A stretch of 23,506 bases of DNA from Bacteroidales bacterium M5 (GTDB taxonomy: Bacteria; Bacteroidota; Bacteroidia; Bacteroidales; Muribaculaceae). Below the pieces are notes generated by a model that saw only the letters and a program-made list of their open reading frames with translations, did no database searches and had not been told where the DNA came from. The translations under genes and the position numbers were made by a program. This document shows positions 15,770 to 23,506 of this stretch, piece by piece (positions within the stretch are counted from its first letter, which is position 1; every line of letters begins with the position of its first letter). Location of the stretch: assembly GCA_001689535.1 (NCBI GenBank), contig LUJP01000042.1:1-23506 (forward strand), written 5' to 3'.

Positions 15770-15777
15770 TTATTCTT
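15762..15777. repeat. Perfect 16-base palindrome at the cca stop codon
   Basis: AAGAATAATTATTCTT is a perfect inverted repeat with eight-base arms and no spacer. It spans the cca stop codon and overlaps the -33 TTG of the next promoter. It could be an operator or chance; no long T-run follows, so it is not a standard terminator. Confidence 0.5.
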
Positions 15778-15806
15778 GCACCTATGGCGTAATTTGCTTA
15801 ATTTTG
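15776..15806 (+). promoter_or_regulatory. Bacteroidota-type promoter for the TPR/PD40 gene
   Basis: TTG (15776-15778) followed after 20 bases by TAATTTTG (15799-15806) matches the -33/-7 pattern. It lies in the 61-base gap after cca and 24 bases before the ATG at 15831. The -33 element touches the palindrome at 15762-15777, a sensible place for a repressor or activator. Confidence 0.65.
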
Positions 15807-15830
15807 TGTCAAAGCTTGTAACCCACAGGA

Positions 15831-17243
15831 ATGAAACTCAGAAACATCATACTTGCCATACTTTCGGCATCCTTTTGCCTGCAGGCCCAGGCAATAACCC
15901 TTGATGAGGCCAAGGCCGCATATTCGCGCGGAGACTATGCCGAGGCGGCTCCGGCCCTTAAAGACGCTGCTGAGAAAGAACCCCGCAACGCCCGCCTCAA
16001 CCTCATGGCGGGAGTGGCCCTGATGCGCAGCTCGCGCCCCGCCGAAGCGGAATCTTTCCTGCGCAAGGCCGGCGCGGAAGGCCGTCCCTATCTCGCCGAA
16101 CTCGCCTTCAACGAATACCGTTTCCAGGATTGCCTCGATATTCTCGACGAACATCGTGAGCAGGCAGCCAAATCGCGGCGCGGAAAAAAACGCAATGCCG
16201 AGCCTGAACCCGAGGACGAACAGTCGGCCGCCCTCCGTGAGAAAGCCGAGATGGGCCTTTCTATGCTTGACCGAGTGGAAAAAATCGCCATTATCGACTC
16301 AATAAATGTCGATGCCGACGAATTCTTCAAGGTCTATCGTCTCGCTCAGGCCGCCGGGCGCATTCTTTCGCCCTCATCGCTCCCATCCGAATTCAAAAGC
16401 GCCGACAACACCACAGTGTATGCCACCGAGAATTCCGACCATATGATCTGGGCCCGTCCCGACAAAGACGAGAACTACCGCCTGGTTGAAAGCTCCCTTC
16501 TGGCCGACGGCACATGGGAAACACCTGTGCCCCTCGGCGACAATCTTGCCATGGGTGGTGATTCAAACTACCCGTTCCTGATGAGCGACGGCATGACACT
16601 TTATTATGCTTCCGACGGTGAAGGCTCGTTGGGAGGCCTTGATATTTTCATATCACGCCGCGACGGCACCTCCTTCCTTCAGCCCACCAACCTCGGATTC
16701 CCTTACAACTCCCCTGCCAACGATTATCTGCTCGCCATTGACGAAGTGACAGGCGCCGGATGGTGGGCTACCGACCGTAATGCAATCCCCGGAAAAGTCA
16801 CCGTATATGTTTTCATTCCCCAGGAACTCAGAATCAACTATCCGGTAGATGATCCCGAGCTTGCCCACCGTGCCCGCGTCACATCCATTGCGGCCACTCA
16901 GGAGAAAGGCAAGGATTATTCGGCAATCCGCAATGCTATTGCCTCGGTCGACAGCCGTCCCCAGAAGCCCCGCACCTCCTTCAACTTCGGACTCCCCGGC
17001 GGACGCGTGGTCCACACTTTCGCCGATTTCCACAATCCCGAGTCGCAGGCACTGATGAACCGCTACCTCACCGGATGCCGTGAGCTCGCCGACACAAAGG
17101 CCAGGCTGGCACGCATGCGCGCAAGCTATGGCAAAGGCGACACCTCTCTATCGGCCGACATTCTCGACACCGAGCGCGAGATTACCGATATCCGCGCCCG
17201 TATGGCAGATATCGCAAACCAGATAGCCAAAGCCGAGCAATAA
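15831..17243 (+). CDS. Exported TPR and PD40 beta-propeller protein
   Basis: A 470-residue exported protein. Residues 1-21 (MKLRNIILAILSASFCLQAQ, Ala) form a signal peptide without a typical lipobox. Residues about 24-115 contain tetratricopeptide-like helices (EAKAAYSRGDYAEAAPALKD, then NARLNLMAGVALMRSSRPAE). After a charged Lys/Glu linker near 125-140 comes a PD40-type beta-propeller stretch at about 195-325, with DSNYPFLMSDGMTLYYASDG and GGLDIFISRRDG as blades. The C-terminus from about 415 is a charged coiled coil. The TPR plus PD40 order recalls PorE-like proteins, but the C-terminal OmpA peptidoglycan-binding domain is missing. I do not assign a function; a periplasmic scaffold is a reasonable guess. 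It has its own promoter at 15776-15806. Confidence 0.8.
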   Translation: MKLRNIILAILSASFCLQAQAITLDEAKAAYSRGDYAEAAPALKDAAEKEPRNARLNLMAGVALMRSSRPAEAESFLRKAGAEGRPYLAELAFNEYRFQDCLDILDEHREQAAKSRRGKKRNAEPEPEDEQSAALREKAEMGLSMLDRVEKIAIIDSINVDADEFFKVYRLAQAAGRILSPSSLPSEFKSADNTTVYATENSDHMIWARPDKDENYRLVESSLLADGTWETPVPLGDNLAMGGDSNYPFLMSDGMTLYYASDGEGSLGGLDIFISRRDGTSFLQPTNLGFPYNSPANDYLLAIDEVTGAGWWATDRNAIPGKVTVYVFIPQELRINYPVDDPELAHRARVTSIAATQEKGKDYSAIRNAIASVDSRPQKPRTSFNFGLPGGRVVHTFADFHNPESQALMNRYLTGCRELADTKARLARMRASYGKGDTSLSADILDTEREITDIRARMADIANQIAKAEQ

Positions 17244-17295
17244 TCAGGCTTCTTTACACCGATTAAATTTAACAATCAATAAACCAATTCACCTT

Positions 17296-18276
17296 ATGGA
17301 ATTAACCATCATTATACTTTGCGTGGTCATAGTCATACTGCTGTGTGTGTTTTTCTACTATGTACCGTTCTTCCTCTGGATTTCCGCAAGGGTAAGCGGC
17401 GTGCATGTGTCAATGATGCAGCTGGTGCTCATGCGCATCCGTAAAGTGCCCGTAGCAAAAATCGTACAGTCCATGATTGAGGCTCATAAAGCCGGTCTGT
17501 CCGATGTGACCCGCGACGACCTCGAGGCCCACTATCTGGCCGGAGGCGATTTCGAGAAAGTGGTTCATGCACTTGTATCGGCTTCCAAAGCCAACATCGA
17601 CCTCGGATTCAAAATGGCCACTGCCATCGACCTTGCCGGACGCGACGTATTCCAGGCCGTGCAGATGAGCGTGAATCCCAAGGTGATTGAGACTCCCCCT
17701 GTCACTGCCGTGGCCAAGGACGGTATCCAACTCATAGCCATAGCCCGTGTAACCGTGCGCGCCAACATCCGTCAGCTCGTAGGCGGTGCCGGCGAAGACA
17801 CAGTGCTGGCCCGTGTCGGCGAAGGCATCGTAAGCTCCATCGGCTCCAGCGAGAGCCACAAACAGGTGCTCGAGAACCCCGACAGCATCTCTAAGGTGGT
17901 GCTCCGCAAAGGTCTCGATTCCGGAACGGCATTCGAGATTCTTTCCATCGATATCGCTGACATCGACATAGGCAAGAACATCGGCGCCGCCCTGCAGATC
18001 GATCAGTCGCAGGCCGACAAGAATATCGCCCAGGCCAAGGCCGAGGAACGCCGCGCCATGGCCATAGCCCTCGAACAGGAGATGAAAGCCCGCGCCCAGG
18101 AGGCACGTGCGAAGGTCATTGAGGCCGAGGCACAGCTCCCGCTCGCTATGGCCGAGGCCTTCCGCTCAGGCAATCTCGGAATAATGGACTATTATAAAAT
18201 GAAAAATGTCCAGTCCGACACCGCCATGCGCGATGCCATAGCCAATCCGGCATCACCCGCCTCCTCTCCAATCTGA
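17296..18276 (+). CDS. floA: Flotillin-like protein FloA
   Basis: FloA is a membrane scaffold that organises functional membrane microdomains. The 326-residue protein matches the family: an N-terminal hairpin membrane segment at about 4-30, then WISARVSGVHVSMMQLVLMR, the SPFH-like core with GGDFEKVVHALVSASKANID and NPKVIETPPVTAVAKDGIQL, and a long Glu/Ala-rich coiled coil (AQAKAEERRAMAIALEQEMK). No protease-like NfeD partner lies upstream; the preceding gene is the TPR/PD40 protein. It sits 52 bases after that gene and eight bases before the cstA-family gene. TAAATTTA at 17264-17271 is one base off a -7 box, so a separate promoter is possible but weak. Confidence 0.95.
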   Translation: MELTIIILCVVIVILLCVFFYYVPFFLWISARVSGVHVSMMQLVLMRIRKVPVAKIVQSMIEAHKAGLSDVTRDDLEAHYLAGGDFEKVVHALVSASKANIDLGFKMATAIDLAGRDVFQAVQMSVNPKVIETPPVTAVAKDGIQLIAIARVTVRANIRQLVGGAGEDTVLARVGEGIVSSIGSSESHKQVLENPDSISKVVLRKGLDSGTAFEILSIDIADIDIGKNIGAALQIDQSQADKNIAQAKAEERRAMAIALEQEMKARAQEARAKVIEAEAQLPLAMAEAFRSGNLGIMDYYKMKNVQSDTAMRDAIANPASPASSPI

Positions 18277-18284
18277 TTCTGTCC

Positions 18285-19733
18285 ATGACCGCATTTCTCA
18301 TTTCTCTCGCTATTCTCATAGGGGGATATTTCATCTACGGTCTGGCGGTTGACCGCCTGTTGCGCACCGACGCTTCACGGCCAATGCCTGCCATAACGCG
18401 CCGCGACGATATCGATTACCGTCCCCTCCCCACCTGGAGAGTGTTCCTTATCCAGTTTCTGAATATAGCCGGCCTCGGCCCCATTTTCGGTGCCATAATG
18501 GGCATAATGTTCGGTCCGGCGGCCTTCCTCTGGATAGCTCTCGGAACAATCTTCGCCGGCGGAGTCCACGATTTCTGTTCTGGAGTGATAAGCTTGCGTT
18601 CCGACGGAGCTTCACTTCCCGAAATCATCGGCACACATCTCGGACAGGGAGTGAAGATGGTCATACGTGTGTTCTCAGTGCTCCTTCTCGTTCTGGTTAC
18701 CACCGTCTTCATCGTCACCCCGGCCGGACTTCTCGCCACCCTTACGCCCGAAAGCCTCAATTCCCAGTTCTGGGTTCTGGCCATTCTTGCCTACTATGTG
18801 CTTGCCACGCTTCTGCCCATCGACAAACTCATAGGTAACATCTATCCGGTATTCGGCTTCGCCCTGCTCTTCATGGCCGTAGGCATCCTTGCGGTGCTGA
18901 TTGTGGGCGATGTGGAAATGCCGGTGACATTCCGTGATTCTTTCACCAGCCACAACCCCTCGGGCTACCCGGTTTTCCCCATGATGTTCGTGAGCATAGC
19001 GTGCGGCGCGATTTCCGGTTTTCACGCCACGCAGTCGCCCATGATGGCACGTTGCATGGTCAACGAAAAACTCGCGCGCCCCATTTTCTACGGCGCGATG
19101 GTCACCGAAGGTATCGTTGCCCTCATCTGGGCCGCGGCCGCCGTGGCTTTCTGCGGAAGCTACGACGCCATTGCCGATTACCTCGCCCAGCCCGGCCACA
19201 CCACAGGCACCCTTGTCCACGACGTATCTTTCGGTTGGCTCGGAACGGTTGGTGGTATTCTCGCGGTTCTCGGCGTGATAGCCGCTCCAATCAGCACCGG
19301 CGACACCGCCCTGCGCAGCGCACGCCTCACACTGGCCGACTGGTTCCATTTCGACCAGAAACCTATCTGGAAACGTCTCGTCATGACTGCGCCGTTGCTT
19401 GCCATGGTGGTGCTCTTCATGTCAATCGATTTCAACATCCTCTGGAGATACTTCGCCTGGAGCAACCAGACCCTGGCGGCTTTCACTCTCTGGGCCGTCG
19501 CCGTCTACCTTATAAAATCCCGCTCTGTCTATTGGGTAGCGCTTCTCCCGGCCATGTTCATGACGGCTGTGTGCGTCACCTATCTCCTTTTCGCCCCGCG
19601 CCCCGAAGGATTCGGGCTCGGTATCGCCGTAGCCACAGGTGCAGGCGTAGCGGTCGCAGGCATTTGCGCCGCAATCTTCTTCCATTTCAAAAGTGTATAT
19701 AACCGTAAAATGATGGAGTCCGCCGATGTTTGA
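18285..19733 (+). CDS. cstA: CstA family transporter (carbon starvation protein)
   Basis: A polytopic inner-membrane protein of 482 residues with about a dozen hydrophobic helices. Family landmarks are the N-terminal LIGGYFIYGLAVDRLL, then LNIAGLGPIFGAIMGIMFGP, GGVHDFCSGVISLRSDGASL and a SGFHATQSPMMARCM segment in the middle. CstA proteins import pyruvate or peptides under carbon limitation in enterobacteria. Bacteroidota members are shorter than the roughly 700 residues of E. coli CstA, and the substrate here is not known. Its stop overlaps the next start by eight bases (19726-19733), so the transporter and the PHP phosphatase are coupled. Confidence 0.9.
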   Translation: MTAFLISLAILIGGYFIYGLAVDRLLRTDASRPMPAITRRDDIDYRPLPTWRVFLIQFLNIAGLGPIFGAIMGIMFGPAAFLWIALGTIFAGGVHDFCSGVISLRSDGASLPEIIGTHLGQGVKMVIRVFSVLLLVLVTTVFIVTPAGLLATLTPESLNSQFWVLAILAYYVLATLLPIDKLIGNIYPVFGFALLFMAVGILAVLIVGDVEMPVTFRDSFTSHNPSGYPVFPMMFVSIACGAISGFHATQSPMMARCMVNEKLARPIFYGAMVTEGIVALIWAAAAVAFCGSYDAIADYLAQPGHTTGTLVHDVSFGWLGTVGGILAVLGVIAAPISTGDTALRSARLTLADWFHFDQKPIWKRLVMTAPLLAMVVLFMSIDFNILWRYFAWSNQTLAAFTLWAVAVYLIKSRSVYWVALLPAMFMTAVCVTYLLFAPRPEGFGLGIAVATGAGVAVAGICAAIFFHFKSVYNRKMMESADV

Positions 19734-20568
19734 CTTCAAATCCATAACGCTTGGCGACAGCCGCTATAACTTCCACAGCCACACTCAGTTCTGCGACGGC
19801 CGTGCCACCATGGCCGAATTTGCCGAAGCTGTTTCCAAGGCCGGCTTCCGCCACTGGGGCTTTTCACCCCATTCTCCCGTGCCCATCGACTCGCCCTGCA
19901 ATATGGCCGAGTATGATGTTCCGATCTATCTTGCCGAAGTCTGCCGGCTCAACAGCCTTTATGAATCCTCCGACATAGAATTCTATGCTTCCATGGAGAT
20001 CGACTACCTCGGTGAGCACTGGGGACCGGCCAATGACTATTTCCAGCAGCTTCCGCTTGACTACCGTATCGGATCCGTACATTTCGTGCCCGCTCCGGAT
20101 ACCGGCGAGCCGGTTGACATCGACGGCCGTTATGAAAGTTTCCTCCGGAAGATGCACGATTATTTTCACGATGATATCCATTATGTGGTCAATACCTTCT
20201 TCGACCAGAGTCTGGCCATGGTCCGGGCCGGAGGGTTCGACCTCATAGGTCATTTCGACAAAATCGGGCACAATGCCTCCCATTTCTGTCCTGGTATTGA
20301 AGACGAGCCATTCTATCGCCGCAGACTTCTGGAGCTTACTGATGCCATAATAGCATCGGGCGTTACAGTGGAAATAAACACCAAGGCTCTTGCCGAGCAC
20401 GGGCGCCTCTTCCCCTCTCCTTCGGTCTGGCCGATTCTGCTCAAGGCAGGAGTGCCCGTCGTGGTGAATTCCGACGCACATTACCCCCATCTTGTCAACG
20501 CCTCGCGCCCCGAGGCCCTCGCCATGCTTGAAAAAACAGCCGCAGAAATTTCAACTCCAACACTCTGA
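19726..20568 (+). CDS. PHP-domain phosphatase, histidinol-phosphatase-like
   Basis: A 280-residue cytosolic PHP-domain hydrolase. Metal ligands are visible in NFHSHTQFCDG (His17, His19, Asp24), the SMEIDYL glutamate, the GSVHF histidine, LIGHFDKIG, and NSDAH (Asp250, His252) near the C-terminus. The closest named activity is histidinol-phosphatase of the HisJ/HisK type, the penultimate step of histidine synthesis. No other histidine genes are nearby, and many Bacteroidota carry a HisB with its own phosphatase domain, so this enzyme may act on another phosphate ester. It overlaps the transporter gene by eight bases and ends two bases before kdsB. Confidence 0.8.
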   Translation: MFDFKSITLGDSRYNFHSHTQFCDGRATMAEFAEAVSKAGFRHWGFSPHSPVPIDSPCNMAEYDVPIYLAEVCRLNSLYESSDIEFYASMEIDYLGEHWGPANDYFQQLPLDYRIGSVHFVPAPDTGEPVDIDGRYESFLRKMHDYFHDDIHYVVNTFFDQSLAMVRAGGFDLIGHFDKIGHNASHFCPGIEDEPFYRRRLLELTDAIIASGVTVEINTKALAEHGRLFPSPSVWPILLKAGVPVVVNSDAHYPHLVNASRPEALAMLEKTAAEISTPTL

Positions 20569-20570
20569 CT

Positions 20571-21338
20571 ATGCAACCTGACACTTTTATAGGCATAATA
20601 CCTGCCCGCTACGCTTCCACGCGCTTCCCGGGCAAACCCCTTGCCGATATCGGCGGCATGACCATGATTGAGCGCGTCTACCGCCAGGCTTCCAAAGCTC
20701 TCGACCACGTGCTTGTGGCTACTGACGACGCCCGTATCTTCAACACCGTCGAGGCATTCGGCGGCAACGCGATAATGACCTCTCCCGACCACCGCAGCGG
20801 AACCGACCGCTGTTTCGAAGCCTACACCAAAAGCGGCTCCGATGCCTCGGTAATAATAAACATACAGGGCGACGAACCCTTTGTGGACCCCGCGCAGATT
20901 GAAGCGCTGAAGAGCTGTTTCGACACTCCTCAGGTTCAGATAGCCACCCTCGTGCGCCGCTACAATCCCGAGCGCGGCTTCGATGCGCTGTTCAACCCCA
21001 ACACCCCCAAGGTTGTGATGGACTCAGACATGAACGCTCTATATTTCAGCCGCTCCATCATCCCCTATGTGCGTGGCGCCGAATGGAAGGAGTGGCTCGA
21101 CAAAACCACATTCCACACCCATATAGGCATGTATGCCTATCGTGCCGACGTACTTGCCGAGATTGTAAAGTTGCCACAGTCATCGCTTGAGCTTGCCGAG
21201 TCGCTCGAACAGCTCCGCTGGCTCCAGGCCGGTTACAAAATCCGTGTGGGCGTCACTGACATAGAGACAATAGGCATAGACACCCCCGCCGATCTCGAGG
21301 CTGCCATAAAGCTTCTAAACTCAAACGGCCGCGAATGA
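20571..21338 (+). CDS. kdsB: 3-deoxy-manno-octulosonate cytidylyltransferase
   Basis: KdsB activates Kdo with CTP to give CMP-Kdo for the inner core of lipopolysaccharide, so it marks a Gram-negative envelope. The 255 residues show the N-terminal nucleotide-binding IIPARYASTRFPGKPLADIG, VATDD near 50, MTSPDHRSGTDRCFEA, the INIQGDEPFVDP motif that binds metal and nucleotide, and EQLRWLQAGYKIRV near the C-terminus. Length is typical. It starts two bases after the phosphatase gene and overlaps the M16 gene by four bases (ATGA), making it part of a tight four-gene run with cstA. Confidence 0.95.
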   Translation: MQPDTFIGIIPARYASTRFPGKPLADIGGMTMIERVYRQASKALDHVLVATDDARIFNTVEAFGGNAIMTSPDHRSGTDRCFEAYTKSGSDASVIINIQGDEPFVDPAQIEALKSCFDTPQVQIATLVRRYNPERGFDALFNPNTPKVVMDSDMNALYFSRSIIPYVRGAEWKEWLDKTTFHTHIGMYAYRADVLAEIVKLPQSSLELAESLEQLRWLQAGYKIRVGVTDIETIGIDTPADLEAAIKLLNSNGRE

Positions 21339-22630
21339 GAATCACGCCCTGTCCTCCGGTAGGGGAGCTCACCTTTCCCGAAATTCCTGAGTTTCAGTCT
21401 TCGGTGCTTCCGTCAGGCGCTGAACTTCACGTTCTCCGTCGCGAAGGCGCCGACCTCTGCATGCTCACCATCGTCGTGCCCGGAGGGGCACCCGAAGCCG
21501 GCTCTCCCGCCGTCTCAGCCCTCCGATCAGTATTGCTCAGAGAAGGCACCGCTGCTTATTCCGGAGAAAGAATAGCCGATCTGCTTGACTACAACGGAGC
21601 GTGGCTCAAACAGTCTGACAACAGCCACTTCACCGTAGTTACCGTCTACTGTCTCTCTTCCAGGCTTGATGTTATCCTCCCTCTGCTCCGCGATATCGTA
21701 TTCAATCCCACCTTTCCGGAATCGGCATTTCTCACGCGTCGCGAAGCCCTCGCCAAATCAATAGAGATTTCGCATAAAGACGTTGATTTCCGCTCGAAAT
21801 GTCTTTCCGACGCCCTGATTATGGGCAGCGGTCACCCCATGGCCGTCACCGACACAGCTGAAAGCATCCGCGCCATATCGCGCGGGGAGATTATCGATTT
21901 CCATAACCGCATAACCTCTCCGGCCCATATCAGGATTATCCTGGCCGGTGGTGTCACTCCGGAAATCGCCGCCAAAGTCGCCGAGACATTCTCTTCCATA
22001 TCCGATGCGCCCTCGGGCAGCGGCCTCCTGAACATAGTGCCCTTCTCTCCCGCACCCGCCGGCACCTATCGTTCCGCCACTCTTCCCGGAGCGACACAAA
22101 GCGCCGTAAACATCGTGCTCCCGGCCGTTGACCGCTCCCACCCCCACTATCTTCCTCTGCGTCTTGCCGTGAAAGCCCTCGGAGGATATTTCGGAAGCCG
22201 CCTCATGACAAACATACGCGAGGAAAAAGGCCTCACATATGGAATAGGCGCATCCTTGCTCGGAATGCTCGATGGAGCATATATCCAGATCAGCGCCGAC
22301 ACAGACAATTCCAGCGTCGGCGCTCTCGTGGAAGAAGTACGCCACGAAATGGAATACCTGGCCGAAAACCCTCCGCAGGGAGAAGAACTCCTCCGCTTCC
22401 GCCGCGCCATGGGTTCAAACCTCGCCTCACTGCTTGAAACGCCGTATTCTGTCGCCGACTATCTCGCAAGCATGCTCATAAGCGGCATCCGACCAGGTTA
22501 CTTCGCCCGACAGGTCGACATTCTCCGCGGCCTCACACCCGATGATATCGCAGCCATGGCCCGTAAATACCTTCGCCCCGAACTTCTCTCCACCGCAGTG
22601 GCCGGCGACAATCTCCCGGCCTCGGTATAA
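21335..22630 (+). CDS. M16-family protein lacking the zinc-binding motif
   Basis: A 431-residue protein with the two-domain M16 (insulinase/processing peptidase) fold. The C-terminal half has ALGGYFGSRLMTNIREEKGL followed by TYGIGA, the conserved substrate-binding Arg/Tyr region. In the N-terminal half the sequence aligns with M16 around VVPGGAPEAGSPAV and onward to LLDYNGAWL, yet the place where HxxEH should stand reads SALRSVLLREGT. The zinc ligands are absent, so it is probably an inactive subunit that pairs with a catalytic M16 protein encoded elsewhere, as in other heterodimeric M16 systems. No signal peptide is visible, suggesting a cytosolic place. The start overlaps kdsB by four bases. 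Confidence 0.85.
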   Translation: MRITPCPPVGELTFPEIPEFQSSVLPSGAELHVLRREGADLCMLTIVVPGGAPEAGSPAVSALRSVLLREGTAAYSGERIADLLDYNGAWLKQSDNSHFTVVTVYCLSSRLDVILPLLRDIVFNPTFPESAFLTRREALAKSIEISHKDVDFRSKCLSDALIMGSGHPMAVTDTAESIRAISRGEIIDFHNRITSPAHIRIILAGGVTPEIAAKVAETFSSISDAPSGSGLLNIVPFSPAPAGTYRSATLPGATQSAVNIVLPAVDRSHPHYLPLRLAVKALGGYFGSRLMTNIREEKGLTYGIGASLLGMLDGAYIQISADTDNSSVGALVEEVRHEMEYLAENPPQGEELLRFRRAMGSNLASLLETPYSVADYLASMLISGIRPGYFARQVDILRGLTPDDIAAMARKYLRPELLSTAVAGDNLPASV

Positions 22631-22667
22631 TCCTTTGTCAAAAGGCATAAAAAATGGCGTGAGGCAA

Positions 22668-22698
22668 TTGACAGAAAGGAAAATTATTACGAACTTTG
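22668..22698 (+). promoter_or_regulatory. Candidate promoter for the phosphofructokinase gene
   Basis: TTG (22668-22670), 20 bases, then GAACTTTG (22691-22698), one base off TAnnTTTG, in the 142-base gap before the ATG at 22773. The leader would be about 65 bases. It contains an imperfect inverted repeat with GCGC arms at 22707-22725. No terminator for the upstream M16 gene was found in this gap. Confidence 0.5.
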
Positions 22699-22772
22699 CA
22701 TAAAATAGCGCGATATCATGCGCGCCACCCGTCATTCAGATTTATTTTACTAACTAATAAAGACTTATATCA

Positions 22773-23506
22773 ATGAAGAAAAGCGCATTGCAAATAGCCC
22801 GCGCCTCCTACCAGCCCAAACTGCCCGTGGCTCTCACCGGCTCCGTCAAGGCTGTTGAAGGCAAACCCACCCATTCCGTTGCCGACCAGGAGGAAATCAG
22901 CAAACTTTTCCCCAACACCTACGGTCTTCCCGAGCTCACTTTCGAGAAAAATCCCAACCCCGTTCCCGGCAAGCCCATCAATGTAGGCGTTATCCTCTCC
23001 GGCGGACAGGCTCCCGGCGGACACAATGTGATCTGCGGTCTCTTCGACGGCATCAAGAAAATCAACCGCGACAGCCGCCTCTACGGTTTCCTCATGGGCC
23101 CCGGCGGTCTCGTTGACCACAAATACATCGAACTCACTGCCGATATCATCGACGAATATCGCAACACAGGCGGTTTCGACATTATCGGTTCTGGCCGTAC
23201 CAAGCTCGAAAAGAAAGAGCAGTTCGACAAAGGCCTTGAAATCCTCAAGGAGCTCGGCATCACCGCTCTCGTAATCATCGGCGGTGACGACTCCAACACC
23301 AATGCCGCTATTCTCGCCGAATACTACAAAGGCATCGGCGCCGGCGTTCAGGTTCTGGGCTGCCCCAAGACTATCGACGGCGACCTCAAGAACGACGTTG
23401 TAGAAGCCTCCTTCGGTTTCGACACCGCCACCAAGGTTTACTCCGAGCTTATCGGCAACATCCAGCGCGACTGCTTCTCGGCCAAGAAATACTGGCACTT
23501 CATCAA
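22773..23506 (+). CDS. pfp: Diphosphate--fructose-6-phosphate 1-phosphotransferase (5' part)
   Basis: The gene runs off the window, so only 244 residues are visible of a protein that in the long PFP group has about 550. It phosphorylates fructose 6-phosphate using pyrophosphate, a reversible glycolytic step. Evidence is NVGVILSGGQAPGGHNVI (70-87), the GGDDS motif at 170-174, whose second Asp replaces the Gly of ATP-dependent enzymes, and PKTIDGDLKND at 198-208 with the lysine typical of PPi users. The N-terminal extension of about 68 residues before the first glycine motif marks the long form. ATG 22773 is chosen because the family sequence begins MKKSALQIARASYQPKLPVA and the upstream sequence is AT-rich leader. 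Confidence 0.93.
   Translation, partial: MKKSALQIARASYQPKLPVALTGSVKAVEGKPTHSVADQEEISKLFPNTYGLPELTFEKNPNPVPGKPINVGVILSGGQAPGGHNVICGLFDGIKKINRDSRLYGFLMGPGGLVDHKYIELTADIIDEYRNTGGFDIIGSGRTKLEKKEQFDKGLEILKELGITALVIIGGDDSNTNAAILAEYYKGIGAGVQVLGCPKTIDGDLKNDVVEASFGFDTATKVYSELIGNIQRDCFSAKKYWHFI

Noticed and set aside
22770..23498. 242-codon open frame on the minus strand at the right edge
   Set aside because: The + strand encodes unmistakable PPi-dependent phosphofructokinase; the antisense frame is rich in Val, Gly, Ala and Glu as expected of a shadow.

Overview
The window reads as a chromosomal segment from a Bacteroidales bacterium. The evidence is promoter elements of the Bacteroidota type (TTTG near -33 and TAnnTTTG near -7), very little Shine-Dalgarno sequence, a GldH lipoprotein, a fimbrillin locus, a long-form pyrophosphate-dependent phosphofructokinase and a fused BioG-BioC protein. 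The fairly GC-rich coding sequence would suit a Muribaculaceae-like gut lineage, but that family assignment is inference. All protein genes lie on the + strand. The only - strand gene is a tRNA at the left edge.

Layout. 1-74: tRNA-Gly(GCC), - strand, with a clear promoter at 105-135. 303-4086: biotin genes bioA, bioF and a bioG-bioC fusion, the first two junctions overlapping by four bases; bioB and bioD are not here. 4118-5851: two paralogous secreted GH16 beta-glucanases, with a 22-codon ORF coupled to the second. 6047-8786: a fimbrillin-type surface locus (DUF3575 outer-membrane protein, DUF5119 lipoprotein, fimbrillin-like lipoprotein) ending in a strong terminator.

8933-13055: a cell-division and RNA-metabolism block with its own promoter. 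It holds a small coiled-coil protein, ZapA, a structured non-coding gap that is probably 6S RNA, RNase Y, RicT and the GldH lipoprotein. 13121-15769: an M24 Xaa-Pro peptidase and the HD-domain CCA-adding enzyme. 15831-17243: an exported TPR/PD40 protein behind a good promoter.

17296-22630: FloA flotillin, a CstA-family transporter, a PHP-domain phosphatase, KdsB and an M16-family protein that lacks the zinc-binding motif; the last four are packed with overlaps or gaps of a few bases. 22773-end: the start of PPi-dependent phosphofructokinase, cut by the window edge.

Most of the window is conserved chromosome. No insertion sequences, phage genes, CRISPR arrays or defence islands were seen. The best second-look items are the rny-ricT-gldH gene cluster, the zapA/6S-like/rny intergenic structure with a ZapB-like partner candidate, the catalytically dead M16 protein, the coupled 22-codon ORF between the GH16 genes, and the perfect palindrome at the cca stop codon.
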